This document shows positions 1-12,444 of a stretch of DNA of 64,000 nucleotides, in pieces. The stretch lies in assembly GCA_025331435.1 (NCBI GenBank), contig JAIWNI010000076.1:1-64000 (forward strand), written 5' to 3'. Positions within the stretch are counted from its first letter, which is position 1. Each line of letters starts with the position of its first letter. Origin of the DNA: Choanephora cucurbitarum (lineage: Eukaryota; Mucoromycota; Mucoromycetes; Mucorales; Choanephoraceae). The notes under the pieces were generated by a model. The model saw only the letters and a list, made by a program, of their open reading frames with translations, made no database searches and was not told the DNA's origin. The position numbers were made by a program, and so were the translations under genes.

Positions 1-128
1 AGTTGATCTTGAAAGAATCTCTCTTGATTCTAACTTACCTAATAGTGCCTTTGGGAGTAGAAGAAGAAGAATCAGCCTAGAGAAAGGTCAGGTCATCTTT
101 TACAACAGTCAATCTAGTTACTTACCAT
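1..128 (-). CDS. 5' end of an unidentified gene, cut by the window edge
   Basis: Seen: on the minus strand an ATG at 128-126 is followed at once by a GTAAGT donor. A 49-bp intron (125-77) ends in CTAG, and the next exon (76-39) reads ADSSSSTPKGTI before another GTAAGT donor at 38. The spliced start would therefore be MADSSSSTPKGTI, with the start codon alone in exon 1. The second intron runs off the window. Intron size and signals match those of the other genes here. The product cannot be recognised from 13 residues. The model rests only on splice signals, so it could be wrong. Confidence 0.4.
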
Positions 129-402
129 CTTGTATGTGAAGGAAGGGGGGAATATATGTTTAAGAAAAGACAAAAAAAAAATTATTATTATTATAGAAAA
201 AATGAAATAAATAAAGTAATACAGACAATTGTTGTGGTATCATGATTGGTTCAAAATAAACATCACCTATATGATAGGGGGGGTGTATAAGCTGTCCCTG
301 AAATCAAGTTTGATTCATCTTCTGATGCTAAGCCTGCTTCACTTATAAAGGGTTTGATGAGACAGTCAAAATAAGGATGAGGTCTTTGAGGATGCGATTG
401 TT

Positions 403-1008
403 TTACTTGTTTATAACATAGACATTCCCATCCTTTTGGCCTAATGGACATAGATTAAACGCATCCACTAAAAGGGATTGCACTTCTTTACAGAGATTGA
501 CTGCCACCTGTTGAGGCTTCAGATATTCACATTCAAGAAAAGCATTCTCTTCTATACTTTGTTCAGAACAACACGACAATCGCCTGTTGTCTTTGAGATG
601 CCATCCATAAACCGATTGATAACCAAACGAATGAAGTTTGACAGTGTCCAACAAAGAACATACACGAAAGAGCTTAACTTACAACATTGTTCATCGTCAT
701 GCCCTTGTTCAAATTCAAGTCCTGCATGAGCACAGACAACTTGCCATCCTTCATGTATCTCTGCCTGACATACCACTTGGGAATGCGTCAAATAGCTTAC
801 ACCAGGAGAAACAGGCTTGCCCTGACAAGGTAATCGACCCAACTGAAGTATTGTCCCAAGTACATTGAACAGCAAAATCTTTGATACATCTGAGCCAATC
901 CTGTATGGGCAGAGTAACCATGTCCACCACATTGTTCAAATCGTATCTAGACAGTGTTATGTACAGAATGCACTGGTAGCATGTCAATCGTTTCTTGATG
1001 ATGAGCAC
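403..1008 (-). pseudogene. unrecognised decayed coding remnant
   Basis: Three overlapping minus-strand open stretches (751-1008, 552-932, 403-654) read like pieces of one protein joined by frameshifts: a Cys/Trp-rich part, then a stretch with GLEFEQGHDDEQC, then one with LHSFGYQSVYGWHLKD and a Leu-rich end. No single frame stays open across all three, although one GTAAGT lies near 677. I do not recognise the family. Composition is more protein-like than the flanks, which suggests an old gene or transposon passenger. It could also be chance open frames. Confidence 0.25.
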
Positions 1009-1200
1009 TATCAGTCATCTCTCTGCTCCAGCAAATAATATGGCTAATGTTCTGAGATAACAGACGACGTTGGTGGATTCAGAGGACCGAATGGACGACG
1101 TATAGCAGCATAACGAATGGCCTTTTTTTTTGGAGAAATGACCACTATCGACTACCATTGTCCTTGTGATAGGTCTATCATGTAACAACGTCAATACCAA

Positions 1201-2519
1201 TCCTGTTACCTTGTTCTAGAGCTTGCCGGTTGTTGCAGTTTCTACTTGACCTTGGTGTGTTTCTGAAGCAGGTGGCTTCTGAGAATACGTACATGAGTAA
1301 ATTGAATTCAACCATTATCAATACCATCTCTTTCCCTTTTTTTTTTTTATAAGAAAGCAGTCAGTAAACTTTATGGATCACACATTGATCGGCTACTTCA
1401 TCCAAGGTGGCTAATCCAGGTACACTGGAACCAATTCAGTCATAGCGAAACAACCTATCAAAACCATCTAGAACCCAATGCACCCTCTCTCTTTTGAAGC
1501 CAATGGACTCAAAGTAGCATTACTTTGAAGTGCACCCACAAATAAACCATCTTAAATCAGTTCATATTCCAATGTTACACCCAATCGAGTCCAAAAACCA
1601 GAATACACACATAATCAACAGTCGTTTAAAGGTATCATTCTGCAACATACTAGAGACAACAGTATGAAATGACTTTTCTTAGCAGCATGATCTTCTTACT
1701 TTTTCCATTGTACGCTCTCTTGATTTGGATATCATTCATTCTAAACAAAGGATCTCCAATATTCAACTAGACAAACATAAGGTAGGTAAGATCACACAAA
1801 GATTGTATCAAACAGCCACTAACAGTTGTATTCTCTACTTCACCATCTAATAGAAAAGTCATGGATCGAATATCGAATGTGGCCTTTTGCTCTTTCTTTT
1901 GCCATACTCAAGATAGGGCTGACTCCAAAAAAAAATTAGGTATCCTGAACTCATAGTTATCTTTACTTTTCTTACTCCATATCATGAGTTTGTTGGGAAA
2001 CAGTTGCCTCAATTCTCTTTTGTACAGTTGACATGAATAAAAATGCAATAACCCATAGGCAGGTTTTGAATCTTCAAAGGAGGGGGTTGGTATGATGTAT
2101 CCTAAAGAACACCCTCTATTGAACTGATGTGAGGCAACAATACACTGATTCTGCTAACAAAGACAAAGATATCATTCTTCCTAAGTATCATTCAATTCAA
2201 ATAAGAGAAAATGACACAATCCAAAGTGGGAATTATTTGCGTCATTGAGATTTTCTTAATCAACATGGTATTATCATATGAAAGAAAAGTTCAGCCATGT
2301 CGATCCTTTAAGACAAAGAAAATTCATTCTTCCACAGCATCCTTTGCTTAAATGAAACTGATGCGTTACTTGAAAATTCCCCTATTCTCCCACGTTCAAT
2401 AGCAAACTGTGATCGTCGGTAAGTTAAAGCACAAATGACAAAAAAGACGTCATGTGAACAGAACAAACTGAAATACCATTTGTTTTGTTTTTTTTTTTGT
2501 TCTTCTTTTGTTTCTATAG
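1201..2519. other. intergenic, nothing recognised
   Basis: About 1.3 kb upstream of the ABC transporter gene. I see no coherent reading frame, tRNA or repeat. A pyrimidine-rich stretch (2480-2517) directly precedes the transporter start codon. Confidence 0.5.
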
Positions 2520-5500
2520 ATGTGGTTAAAAAAGGCAGAGTATCTAGGCTTTGCCTTCTCTTTGGCTTGTCTATGCCTTCAAGGAACACAGGCTATACAA
2601 CAGAACGATATTGGCTATATCACACCCAAATATGACTTGATGCCGTTTCTCAAGCACGATGAGTGTCCACCTTGTTTCAACTGCATGTTACCTGGTTTTG
2701 AATGTCTTCATTTCGCCAATTGTTCCGAATACGATGGCAAGTGTAACTGTCCTCCTGGCTTTGGTGGTGACTCTTGTAAACAACCTCGTAAGTTTATTAT
2801 ATATATTTTTGATATGGACCTACTCATTCCCTTTTATCAGTCTGTGGTGGTTTAGATGAAGGTAGAAATAGATACCCTAGAGAAAATGGAACCACCTGTG
2901 ATTGTCCTGAGGGTTGGGAAGGCATTAATTGCAACGGTAAATTTCTTTTTTTTATGAAATTCATCATTAAGATACTCATGACATGTGATGATAGTATGTA
3001 CTAGTGATTCAGTATGTAATTCCCTAGTGCCTACAGGAAGTAATGGTACTTGTTATCGAGGTGGTCTTACTGTATTTGAAAATCATCAAATGTGCAATGT
3101 AACAAGTAATGTATTGAACTATTTTATGGATGAACTACGCTATCTCACATATAGAATATTTTAAAGATCGTAAGATTTTGGACCAATTGAAAGATCAGAT
3201 ACCTCAAGTGACTTTTTCTTGTAATAAGAACCAAGCAACCTGTGATTTCCAATGTAAGTGAGAGTGAGAATTAGGACAATTTTGAAACTCATATGATGAT
3301 AGTCTGGGTTGATCAGATTGAATCCTTTTATTGTCATTTGGATAAGTGTGCTTTTGATCAAAGTAAGTAAGCTATTTGATTTGTGAAAGATCATCTGACC
3401 TCTCTCTGTTTAGCTCATGAATACAACAAAAATACAACAAAATATACATGTGAGACAATTGACTGTCGTTGTATTGCTGATGAAATGTTATGTGGCAAAG
3501 ATGGATCGATTGGTAAGGAAATAAGAAGAGAGAATGACAAGGTTTATCTCATACTTTTTTTTTTCTTTAAAAAACAATAGATCTTACAGGTGAGTTATTA
3601 GTTAGATTAAATAAGAGAAAAATGAGTGTATTCATATCAAGTGTGTGTTATTAGATTTATTGAAGGATGAAATCAAAGGTCCTGCTTCCTTTGACTGTAA
3701 TGGAGGCAACTGTGCATTTTCAGAACCTGCTATGGACGATTTAATCTCAGCTGTATTTGGTGATGATTCCATCTTCTTGAGCTGTAATTCAGGTGAATGT
3801 CTTCATTATACCATGGTACCAGGATTCGAACGCCCCGAGAGACCGATCAACTGGATCATGATTGGAAGTGGTTTAGGTGGTGTGACTGTCTTCTTGATTG
3901 CTGTTGCCTCCATCGTCAGCTACCTCGCCAAGGATTCCACCAAACACACTCAGATCCAATTGGCCGATGATGAAGCCGGTAAACTGATGTCTGAACATAC
4001 ACCTGTCGATCTTGTCTTTCACAACATTGGCTACACTTTGCCTACCACCAAACAGCCAATCCTTCAACAGGTCACTGGCAGAGTCAAGTCAGGCGAAGTC
4101 ATGGCCATCATGGGCCCTTCAGGTGCAGGAAAGACAACCCTGCTGGACATCCTTGCCAACCGCACAAAGTCAGGTCAAGTATCAGGTCAGATCTATATCA
4201 ACGGTCGACAGATGGCACGCGAAGAATATGCTGGGTTAATTGGCTATGTCGATCAAGAAGATATCATGATCCCTACCTTGACTGTATACGAAACCATTCT
4301 CTATTCTGCCCTCTTGCGTCTCCCTCGTTCCATGAGTGATGCAGCCAAGAAGTTCAGAGTGATGGAAGTCATGCAGGAATTGAATATCGATAGTATCAAG
4401 GACAGCAAGATTGGACATACCGATAACCGATCGATCAGTGGTGGTGAGCGTAGAAGAGTGGCCATTGCCTGTGAATTGGTGACGTCGCCCTCTATCCTGT
4501 TCTTGGATGAACCTACCAGTGGTCTAGATGCCTACAATGCCTTTAATGTGATTGAATGTCTGGTCACATTAGCTCGCAACTATAAGCGTACGGTCGTCTT
4601 TACCATTCACCAACCTCGATCGAACATTGTTACCCTGTTTGATCAGTTGGTCGTCTTGGCCAAGGGACACACCATCTATTCTGGATCACAAGCACAGACA
4701 CAGTCTTATTTTGCCTCGATTGGCTATACCTGTCCACCTGGTTTTAATATTGCAGATTACTTGATCGATTTGACAATGGGTGCCGTTAAGCAGGATGATC
4801 AGGAGATCAGCACTCAGGCCATCGATATTGTGGTCACTGAAGACAGCGATGGTCTTACACCTCACTTGAGAGCTTTGCATCAACACTATCAACAGAGCAC
4901 GATTGGTACTGAACTTCGTGACGAAGTGCAACAACTCACTCAACAGAGCAGCAGTAGCAGCAGCAACGAAGTCGAGTCAGGCGATACTGTCATCACAACC
5001 TACAAGCGACCTACCTGGCTGACTCAGTTCCGTATCTTGTCCTCAAGAACCTTCAAGAATCTCTATCGTAACCCCATGCTGATGTTTGCTCATTATGCCA
5101 TTGCTGTTGTCCTTGCCTTGATCTGTGGTGGTCTCTTCTATCAGGTCTCTAACACGATTGCCGGATTCCAGAACAGAATGGGTCTCTTTTTCTTCTTTGA
5201 GGCTCTGCTTGGTTTCATGTGTCTGACTTCACTTCAGGTCTTCTCGACTGAACGTATCTTGTTTATTCGTGAACGAGCCAATGGGTATTATTCACCCGGT
5301 ACTTACTTTTTTGCCAAGGTGTTGTTTGATATCATTCCATTGCGTGTGGTGCCTCCCTTGATGATGGGTTTGATTTCCTATTATATGGTTGGATTGGTCG
5401 AGGGCATTCCTGAGTTCTTTAAGTTCTTGCTCGTCTTGGTCTTGTTTAACTTGACTGCAGCTGCCCTTTGCTTAGCTATTGGTGTGGTCTTTAAGAACTT

Positions 5501-5906
5501 ATCGATGGCAAACCTATTGAGTGTTTTGGTCATGTTGTTCTCTATGCTCTTTGCAGGTTTATTGCTTAACAAAGGTAAAAAAAAAAAAAAAGTATAGACT
5601 ACTTTTATTAACTCACTTCCTTTGAACTAAACAGATAGTATGCCACCATGGTTTGCTTGGCTTAAATACCTCTCGTTTTTCAATTATGGTCTAGAAGCAT
5701 TACTGGTGAATGAAATGCTTTATTTGCAACTAGTAGAAGAACGCTTTGGATTAAGTATTGATGTGCCTGGTGCCACTATTCTATCAACATTTGGTTTCAA
5801 CGCAAAGCATTACTGGCTTGATGTCATTTGTTTGGCCTCTATGTTTACTGGGCTTATTGCTTTTGCCTTTGTTTGGCTTGTGTTTGTTGTGAAAGAGAAA
5901 CGATAG
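2520..5906 (+). CDS. Adp1-like ABCG half-transporter with EGF-like Cys-rich N-terminus
   Basis: Nine exons fit: 2520-2787, 2841-2936, 2995-3105, 3155-3253, 3303-3362, 3414-3512, 3581-3589, 3655-5574, 5635-5906. They sum to 2934 nt (977 aa) with all phases closing. Seen: signal peptide (1-26); EGF-like Cys-rich lumenal or external region with [12 protein letters not shown] and [12 protein letters not shown]; one membrane segment near 314-339; ABC domain with Walker [10 protein letters not shown] (401-409), signature SGGERRR (509-515) and Walker [13 protein letters not shown] (528-539); then a C-terminal ABCG-type membrane domain of about six segments. This order matches yeast Adp1 rather than PDR pumps or plain White-type transporters. 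Family members are membrane ATPases that work as dimers; the substrate is unknown. Exon 7 is only 9 nt; skipping it keeps frame. The 3' end lies 56 bp from the convergent DGAT2-type gene. Confidence 0.9.
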
Positions 5907-5962
5907 TTGTGTTTTATGTGTATTCATTTGTTTATAAAGTCTATGTTTAATCAATTTTTTTT

Positions 5963-7213
5963 TTAATCTGTAATACAAAGATCCTGTTTACGATCTTTTG
6001 CATACACATCCTTATATTTATCGTAAATAGACTGCAATTCATCAATATACAATGCTTGAACCTCTTGAAGTTGTTGTTCAGTAGGCTCTGTTTGGCCTTC
6101 TTCCAAGGCAGGAACGGGTATAGGTTTACCAACTAGAATAGAAATGAGATGAATTGAATAGCATGCAATACTCATTTAAGCTTACCAATAGTCGTAATTG
6201 GGTGTCTAAAAGGGATAAGTCCTACATCATCTATAATTTTCACATGTCAATACTTAAATAAATATATGTTTTTAAAACTCACAATTAAAGATGCCTCGAG
6301 CATGAAATAATGGCATAGTAAATCCAAGCAACGACTGCATTTTCTTTTGATATTGAAATATCTTGCTTCCTTTTGTGTTGTCCACTTGTTCATAGAGGTC
6401 ATTTTCGCCAAATGAGAAAATAGGCACAAGAGGTGCATTGTTCTTGATGGCCAAACGAATGAAACCGAGTCTCTTTCGAAGCACGAGGTCGGTGGTACCT
6501 GGACGAGCATTCAAGGATTCTGCTGCACCACCTATCACAATCACAATAGATCGTCCGGGACCTGATTTCAATATGCTCTCACAAGAACGACGTGAGACAG
6601 AAGCAAGACCCAAGGCCATAATGAGATCTCGGTAGAATGGTATACGAAAGTTAGATGCCAATGTCAGTAAAGAAGGTACGATACCAGGAAACTGTTGAGA
6701 GAAACCTGTGGCCTCAGTTGCAAAACTAGCAAATGCGCCCATTGAAATGATGCCATGTGGATGATAGCCCATGACATAGTTTTTTGAAGGGTCAAGATCT
6801 GCTTCCTATAGATTGATTTTTTTTAAAAAAAACCCCACTTGTCTAAACTATGTCCTTACCTTGATCAAGGTAGCAGGGAAATAATTGGCAAAATAGTTCC
6901 AAATGATCCATCTTCGTGCACGCTCAAAACGTCGACCACCTGATTCAGGTGCCTTATCGACATACAAGAAGGATACATACGCAATCAAGACTGGCCATAG
7001 AAACATGTAGGTCCACATCACCAGAAAACTGGTCATACATGCAAGTGCAAGACTTATCCATATGCACACAGCTAACATTTGAAGTCTTCTTTCGATAGGA
7101 ATACCACGGACAGGTGCCCAACGGACTGTATGATGGTGTTTTTGAGAGGAGGTTTCTTTGTTGTCAGACACAGGCATTGGTGTATCTGCTTCTTTTGTTG
7201 ATACTGAACTCAT
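5963..7213 (-). CDS. DGAT2-family acyltransferase
   Basis: Four exons on the minus strand: 7213-6860, 6805-6283, 6230-6186, 6132-5963; 1092 nt, 363 aa, phases close. Seen: N-terminal hydrophobic hairpin (about residues 45-85), the YHPHG motif right after the first intron (the HPHG active-site motif of DGAT2/MGAT enzymes), GGAAESLNARPG matching the conserved GGA-E block, then FSFGENDLYEQ and a C-terminal PFRHPITTIVGKPI block. The length is normal for fungal DGAT2. Known role of the family: transfer of acyl-CoA to diacylglycerol at the ER and lipid droplets, the last step of triacylglycerol synthesis. A monoacylglycerol or sterol acyltransferase role cannot be excluded from sequence alone. The C-terminal tail is Glu/Gln-rich. 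Confidence 0.92.
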
Positions 7214-7489
7214 TGTTTCTCTAGTCTGTTTTTTTTAAAAAAAAAAAAAGAGTAAGAAAGAAAAAGGTCTGATGAATTCTGTGACACTTTAATAAATAAA
7301 TAAAAAAAGGGATTGATTATTACGGTATATTTTTTTATACCCTCTTTTTTAGGAAAATCTACATGTACAGTCGTGTAGATTCTCTATTCTATTTGGTCGG
7401 AGTCATTAGAAAGTGTGTGAGAGAGGTAATCTCATACATAGTATTAGCTGGGCTAAATACGACAGCTAATCTGAATTTTTACTGAACTC

Positions 7490-8142
7490 ACCCAGAAATT
7501 CTGATAAATACCAAGAGCAGATCGAGCAATATTAAGTTCATATACTTGACTCTGTCCTTTGTTGGATAGAACTAGGTTGATTTGTTTAGCTGCGTCGATA
7601 ATTTCACCAGTGTGAGAAGAAACACCGGTAGTAAGCTTTCTAGGTGTTGCGAAAGGATCACTCTTGACTTTCTCATTAAATTTGTCTTTCTCTTCCTCCC
7701 CCCAAAGAAAGATGGACGCGCTTCTACTGGCCATGTGTGTGTCGGCCTTTGCAATTAACAGAAACAATGTTTTCTTTCAAAAATCAAACTAAACTTAGCA
7801 GTGACATGATAAGATATATGCAACACAATAGATCTACATGTAAAACATGCTTACTTCTCGGTCGCTTTTTGAGTAGTACATGGTTTCATTTCTTTTTCAA
7901 AAAAAAAAAGGCACAGTTAGCATTGTCACAGTAAACAGCACCGAGACACTTTTTGAAGCGTGCAATACCTCCTTTAATTGCCTTTGTCCAATATCAAGAT
8001 TATATAGAGTGAAATTATTCAATTTCTCATTGTAAGGCTCAATAATATAACTTTCAGAATGAATACCATCAGGGAATTGCGTTTTGAAGTAGTTTTTTTT
8101 TTTTTTTTTTTTTTTGCTAGAAGCTTTAATTTTGGTCGACAT
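7490..8142 (-). pseudogene. zinc-finger (FLYWCH/FAR1-like) N-terminal fragment of a MULE-type transposon gene
   Basis: Minus-strand reading from ATG 8142: a Lys run encoded by a long poly-T tract (about 8095-8115), then a region ending NFTLYNLDI. After a one-base frame change it continues WTKAIKGGIARFKKCLGAVYCDNANC, whose spaced Cys residues resemble the FLYWCH/WRKY-GCM1-type finger of MULE transposases. A GTAAGC donor near 7855 and a second block (7755-7490, with DPFATPRKLTTGV and ALGIYQNFW) suggest a former intron. The frame change and the missing downstream domain argue for a relic. It lies downstream of, not upstream of, the transposase fragment at 8150-9250, so the two are probably separate copies. 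Family assignment is inference. Confidence 0.45.
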
Positions 8143-8149
8143 TTGGATT

Positions 8150-9250
8150 GAATAAAATAAATAGTAGAATAGAAGATGAAAACAAGCAAAAGAGATGCTT
8201 AAACGCGGTCCTCGAGTAAGAGTGAGGAAAGCGGATGATGTGGAATGCCCTTTGCGATAAAGAAGCTAGCAGTACGAATAGAAACAAGAAGTAAACGGTG
8301 TCAGGCGAGAAAGGACAATTATTCCAATATGCACGCCATAAGCTTTGTAAAGCAAGACTGAGAATCAAGGAAGCAAGATTATTAGCATACTTATATCTGA
8401 GTTGTTGGATAGTTGCAAGGCCATTTTCATATGACTTGAGCACGATGCTAATGTCTGCGTTTGTTGCATAATTGGACATCCTGTCCAAATCAGTGTTGAA
8501 GTGATGCAAAGTTCTTTCGATCTGTACACATCGTTCAGCCTTAATCTTCACTGCGTTTCTAGTTTCTTGATGAACTTCATCGCTCACGCCAACAGGAAGA
8601 GTGTTTTCAACAGCAGGTAAAAAAAAAACGGAAGGAAAGTATACTTTCAAAGAAAGAAAACGAGCAAGCAAATACATGTGCTTGCAAGGTCTACGTCGAT
8701 GCTCGAAATCCAAACAAGAGTAGGAAACAACAAGAAAATCACCATTGACAACAACATTATATACTATTTCTTCGTCAGAAAAAGATGAGACTTCCCACTT
8801 ACCGCATTTATCTTTGGAATGTCCAGAAGAGCGACTAATCATGGCCGAGACTTCATCGGCAGTCAACTTCTCTGCCTCCATCTCTCTGACCCTTTGCATC
8901 TTTTGGTACTTGGTCATTGCACCTTGGTTGTTTAGCATGCGATCAGATTCTTGACGTAAGAAGTACTCCACATCTTCAACCAAAACAAACACAAGTTTGT
9001 CCAACCTCTTGTTTCTTTCCCTCCGAAGAAAGACAGTTTTCAACTGGTTATGCTACGATTCAATCTAGTTATTAGTGAGCATATGCGAAAACTGATTTTC
9101 GTGGTAGGCTCTACTCCATACCTTCATGACTTCTTCGTGAAACCAATTTCTTTTGAGGTAATCGATCAATTCATGGTGGGCAGCGTAATCTACCATCAGC
9201 ACTATGCTACTCTTAATCCTTTCTAGAGTGTGAATTATGGCTGAATAACA
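8150..9250 (-). pseudogene. MULE/FAR1-type transposase C-terminal fragment with SWIM zinc finger
   Basis: Open from 9043 to 8126 on the minus strand. Upstream it continues in frame through two TAG stops to about 9220, where HMLTNN-stop-IES-stop-HNQLK aligns with HMETNNYIENWHNQLK of the transposase at 58.3-60.4 kb. The two then stay alike through RNKRLDKLVFVLVEDVE and a SWIM-type finger (CLDFEHRRRPCKHMYLL), followed by a helical tail. The catalytic Glu region is damaged and the first two thirds of the protein are missing, so it is a dead copy. The last ~200 bp overlap the start of the neighbouring fragment. Confidence 0.75.
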
Positions 9251-9259
9251 AAAAGAGAG

Positions 9260-12200
9260 TGAAAGCAGCGCTCATTAAGTGAGGTCTTTAAAAATGATCA
9301 ATAGTTGCCATATGGCATCCTATGCAATTTTATATAAACCGTCTGAAATAAAACTAAAGAAAAAAAAGATGATCTTCATCGTACATTTAGTTGGTAAAAA
9401 CATTTACACTTGACGTCTACATAAGTTGTATCAATGACTAGACAGATGGACAGGAGGATCAGGCTTGTTATTGCATAAACCCAACTAGTGGATACTACTG
9501 AGCAAGTCTATTTAAATTGTAAATGAGCTTTGTTTGGTAGATCCAGACAAGATGCATTGATCCAATAAAGAAAAAGACTTCTTTGTGTCAAGTAAATCCA
9601 GTTATCCTTATAGAAAACTATGGAATGGCAGTAGTTCTAAATTTCAAGAGCTAATCTTAAGGATGAGCACATTACTCTTCCTCAGAGATAAGAGTGAAAG
9701 GTGAAGAGCACTAAGTGGCACTTTGTCTTTTGGCTGGATGATATTGAAGTTGCACCCTATGCATATTTCGAACCAAAAGGAACCATACTTGGCTTTGCAT
9801 CAATTCATCTAGTTACTGATGACAACACTGTTAGAGTTACAACTGATTCCTCGGGGCAAGAAAAACTGGTGAAGGGTAACAGAAGAGTGATAAAAAAATT
9901 GCTGCAGATTATAGTAAATGAGTGTAGCGATCGCATTGATTGAAATGAATATACAACAAGGTATGTTTGGTACTGTCTGATTGAGCAATTGTACCCACTG
10001 TGACCTTGACAGCGTGTCGCTTATGCAAAATATTTGGTAGGTTATCCAAGGTAATTTGCTTTTATCTTCTTCTCCTGAGGGGCCTTTGATTGTACTTGAT
10101 CACTTTTGAAATACACATCTCGACACAAGTCTGATTCAACTCTATTGAGGTTTATGTTGTACCCATCAGGATCAAACTGTTTGTATTGCATTTAGTACAT
10201 GAGTTGCACTATGTCGTCTAAGTTAAAATAGCCGGCTTTCGGTTCTGATTTTGTCTTGATTACTTGTTTCTAAGCCCTTTCAGTTTATCTACTTACTCTA
10301 TCGTTGATCAAATATAAAAGGAAACTGGGGGTGTCTTTTCAGTAAATGTAATATAAGTGGCAACAGCAAAACACACTTGTTCCAAGTAGCCTTTCTTTTC
10401 TTATGCAAAATCTCATCAACTGATCAGGAGCATTTGTTGCAGCAATAAAAATGGCTTTTGTCAGTTGCTTATTATTCATGAATGGCATTTCTTGTAACAT
10501 CTTCCTTTTCGATTTTAAGAGAGAATAGGTTAAGTGGCTGTTTAACAGCGAAACCATAATAGTTGTTTGTTGCAAGATATCGATGCTTATTTATATGGCT
10601 ATAGAGACAGGAGTCTGAAGAGACTTAAAGTAAACTATATCAGGAAACCAATAAGAGAATGTATTATCGTTACAACAATCATCAGACATACACTACCTTT
10701 ATTTATGGCTACTCATTTTCAGCCCTATGTGTTACAATTCTCAAGTTGCTTATGTAAAGGTAGCTCCTATGTTCTTAGAGTCATTTTGCACCTGTATACA
10801 TTTGTTCGAGGATGGAAATAGCAGAACTAAATTCCAGGAAACCGATAGTTTAATTAGTTTTGCCGGCCCAATTATTTACCATTGGTGTTACTAAAATTAG
10901 AGTCTAAGGTTTTGAAGGCAGTTAGACGAATTTAAATTCTGTCTCAATTTATGTTTTGTAAGACAGAATTTGACGCTGAATTAATCTACATACGAGCTAC
11001 TTTTGCTTGATAAATTCATATCAAGTCCCTTTTTGCCTATGGAAGCTTTTGTAGCAATACCTTACTAGTCATCACCTATAGAATGCTTATAGGAGTGTAG
11101 CATGTTCATGTTTTTTTTAGAAAGTGTGGTAAGTTATAAACTTGCAAGAGGATCTTAGGATCAAGAAACTGACAGGCACTACGGATGCTTCAATTCCATC
11201 AATCCTGAACTCAGAATGCTGTCGCTGTTGTTACAAGAGCAGAAAAGATAAAAGGTACGCATCCGACTAGTATTTACCATATAAATTTAATATTCATTTT
11301 GAAGTTTTGAATTCCTTGTTTTGGTTTTACTTCAAACGATCAGCACATCCTACTTTTGTGAGGAAATTGATTAGTGTGCATTTTTCTTTTATGACGCCTT
11401 TAGTGCTTTCGATTTACCAATGTGTTGTCTGCTACGTCTCAAAACCAAAGCATTCATGTTTTGTGACACAAACTAGATATACTTGATGTAGCATAACGAA
11501 TGAAACGCTTTGCTTGCACTCGAATTCATTTCATCTTTCAGTATGAGCCCAATGGCTTTAGTCAATCGAAACAAAATCACCTGTTTGATCGGATTCTCTC
11601 TTGTATGTCTTTGTGAATGGAACAAGGGATAAGCAAGTAAGCTACAGTCATCTTGGCTAGTAACTATTTTCGACGGCTTAAAATCAAATTTGACACAATT
11701 GCTCTGACCTTCGCAAAAGCAACTAGTCTTTGTCTTGATATTCACCTATATCCTTCTGGCAATTGAATCCAGTATAGAGAAAGGCACTAACCAATTGTAT
11801 ACAAATCAGCTGTTAATATTCAAGTACCTACTATAATTCAAACGAAAAAGTTCGGATTTTCTTGTGCCGTTGGCCTGTAGGTCTATATTCGGCTTTTTAA
11901 GGTAGAATACTCGTTTGGAACATGAAGGTTTTTTAGAGAAAAAAAACTTAAAATGTTTTGCTGGGGGAAATGAAACGATGGCTGAAGCAACCTTTTAGTT
12001 GCCATAAAAAAGAAATCTCTCTTAGAAAGAGAAGGCCTATCAACTCTCCTTTAGTTTCCTTGTACTTTCTTCTGAAGAAATAAACAATGCATTGAGAGGG
12101 TCTGCGAAGAATATCCTATTAATGTTACGTACAATTTCTCTCTTTCTTCCTCTGTGCATAGACAATGTAGCTCAAATAAAATGCGGTGACCAAAGTTTGA

Positions 12201-12444
12201 TATGAAGAATCTGTATTTAGAACACTACTCTATTTGGACTTTACGATTTTTCGCTTTAAATAACTTTGTAACTAACATTTATTTCCTTTTTTCCTTATTA
12301 AGACAATTTCTTTTAAAAGAACTGTCGTTTTATATTTGTACAACCTTGGGGCTGAACACAAACTCCTGCTTATTTTCTCTTCAAAAGAAAAAAGTTTTTC
12401 CCTCTTTTGTTTTTCTTTTCTTTATCTTCTTTTCTCTTGAAAAC
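9260..12444. other. intergenic, one unrecognised 80-codon ORF
   Basis: About 3.2 kb without a supported gene. An ATG-started plus ORF at 9701-9943 contains FWLDDIEVAPYAYFEPKGT and reads somewhat protein-like, but I recognise no family and see no splice partners. A minus ORF at 11473-11745 is of the same quality. The last ~250 bp are pyrimidine-rich leader and promoter of the chitin deacetylase gene. Confidence 0.4.

Noticed and set aside
3820..3840. GGATTCGAAC, resembling the T arm of a minus-strand tRNA
   Set aside because: No acceptor or anticodon stems fit, and it lies within the transporter coding sequence (GFERPE).
11473..11745. 90-codon minus ORF as a gene
   Set aside because: No recognisable motif, no splice partner, and AT-rich surroundings full of similar short frames.
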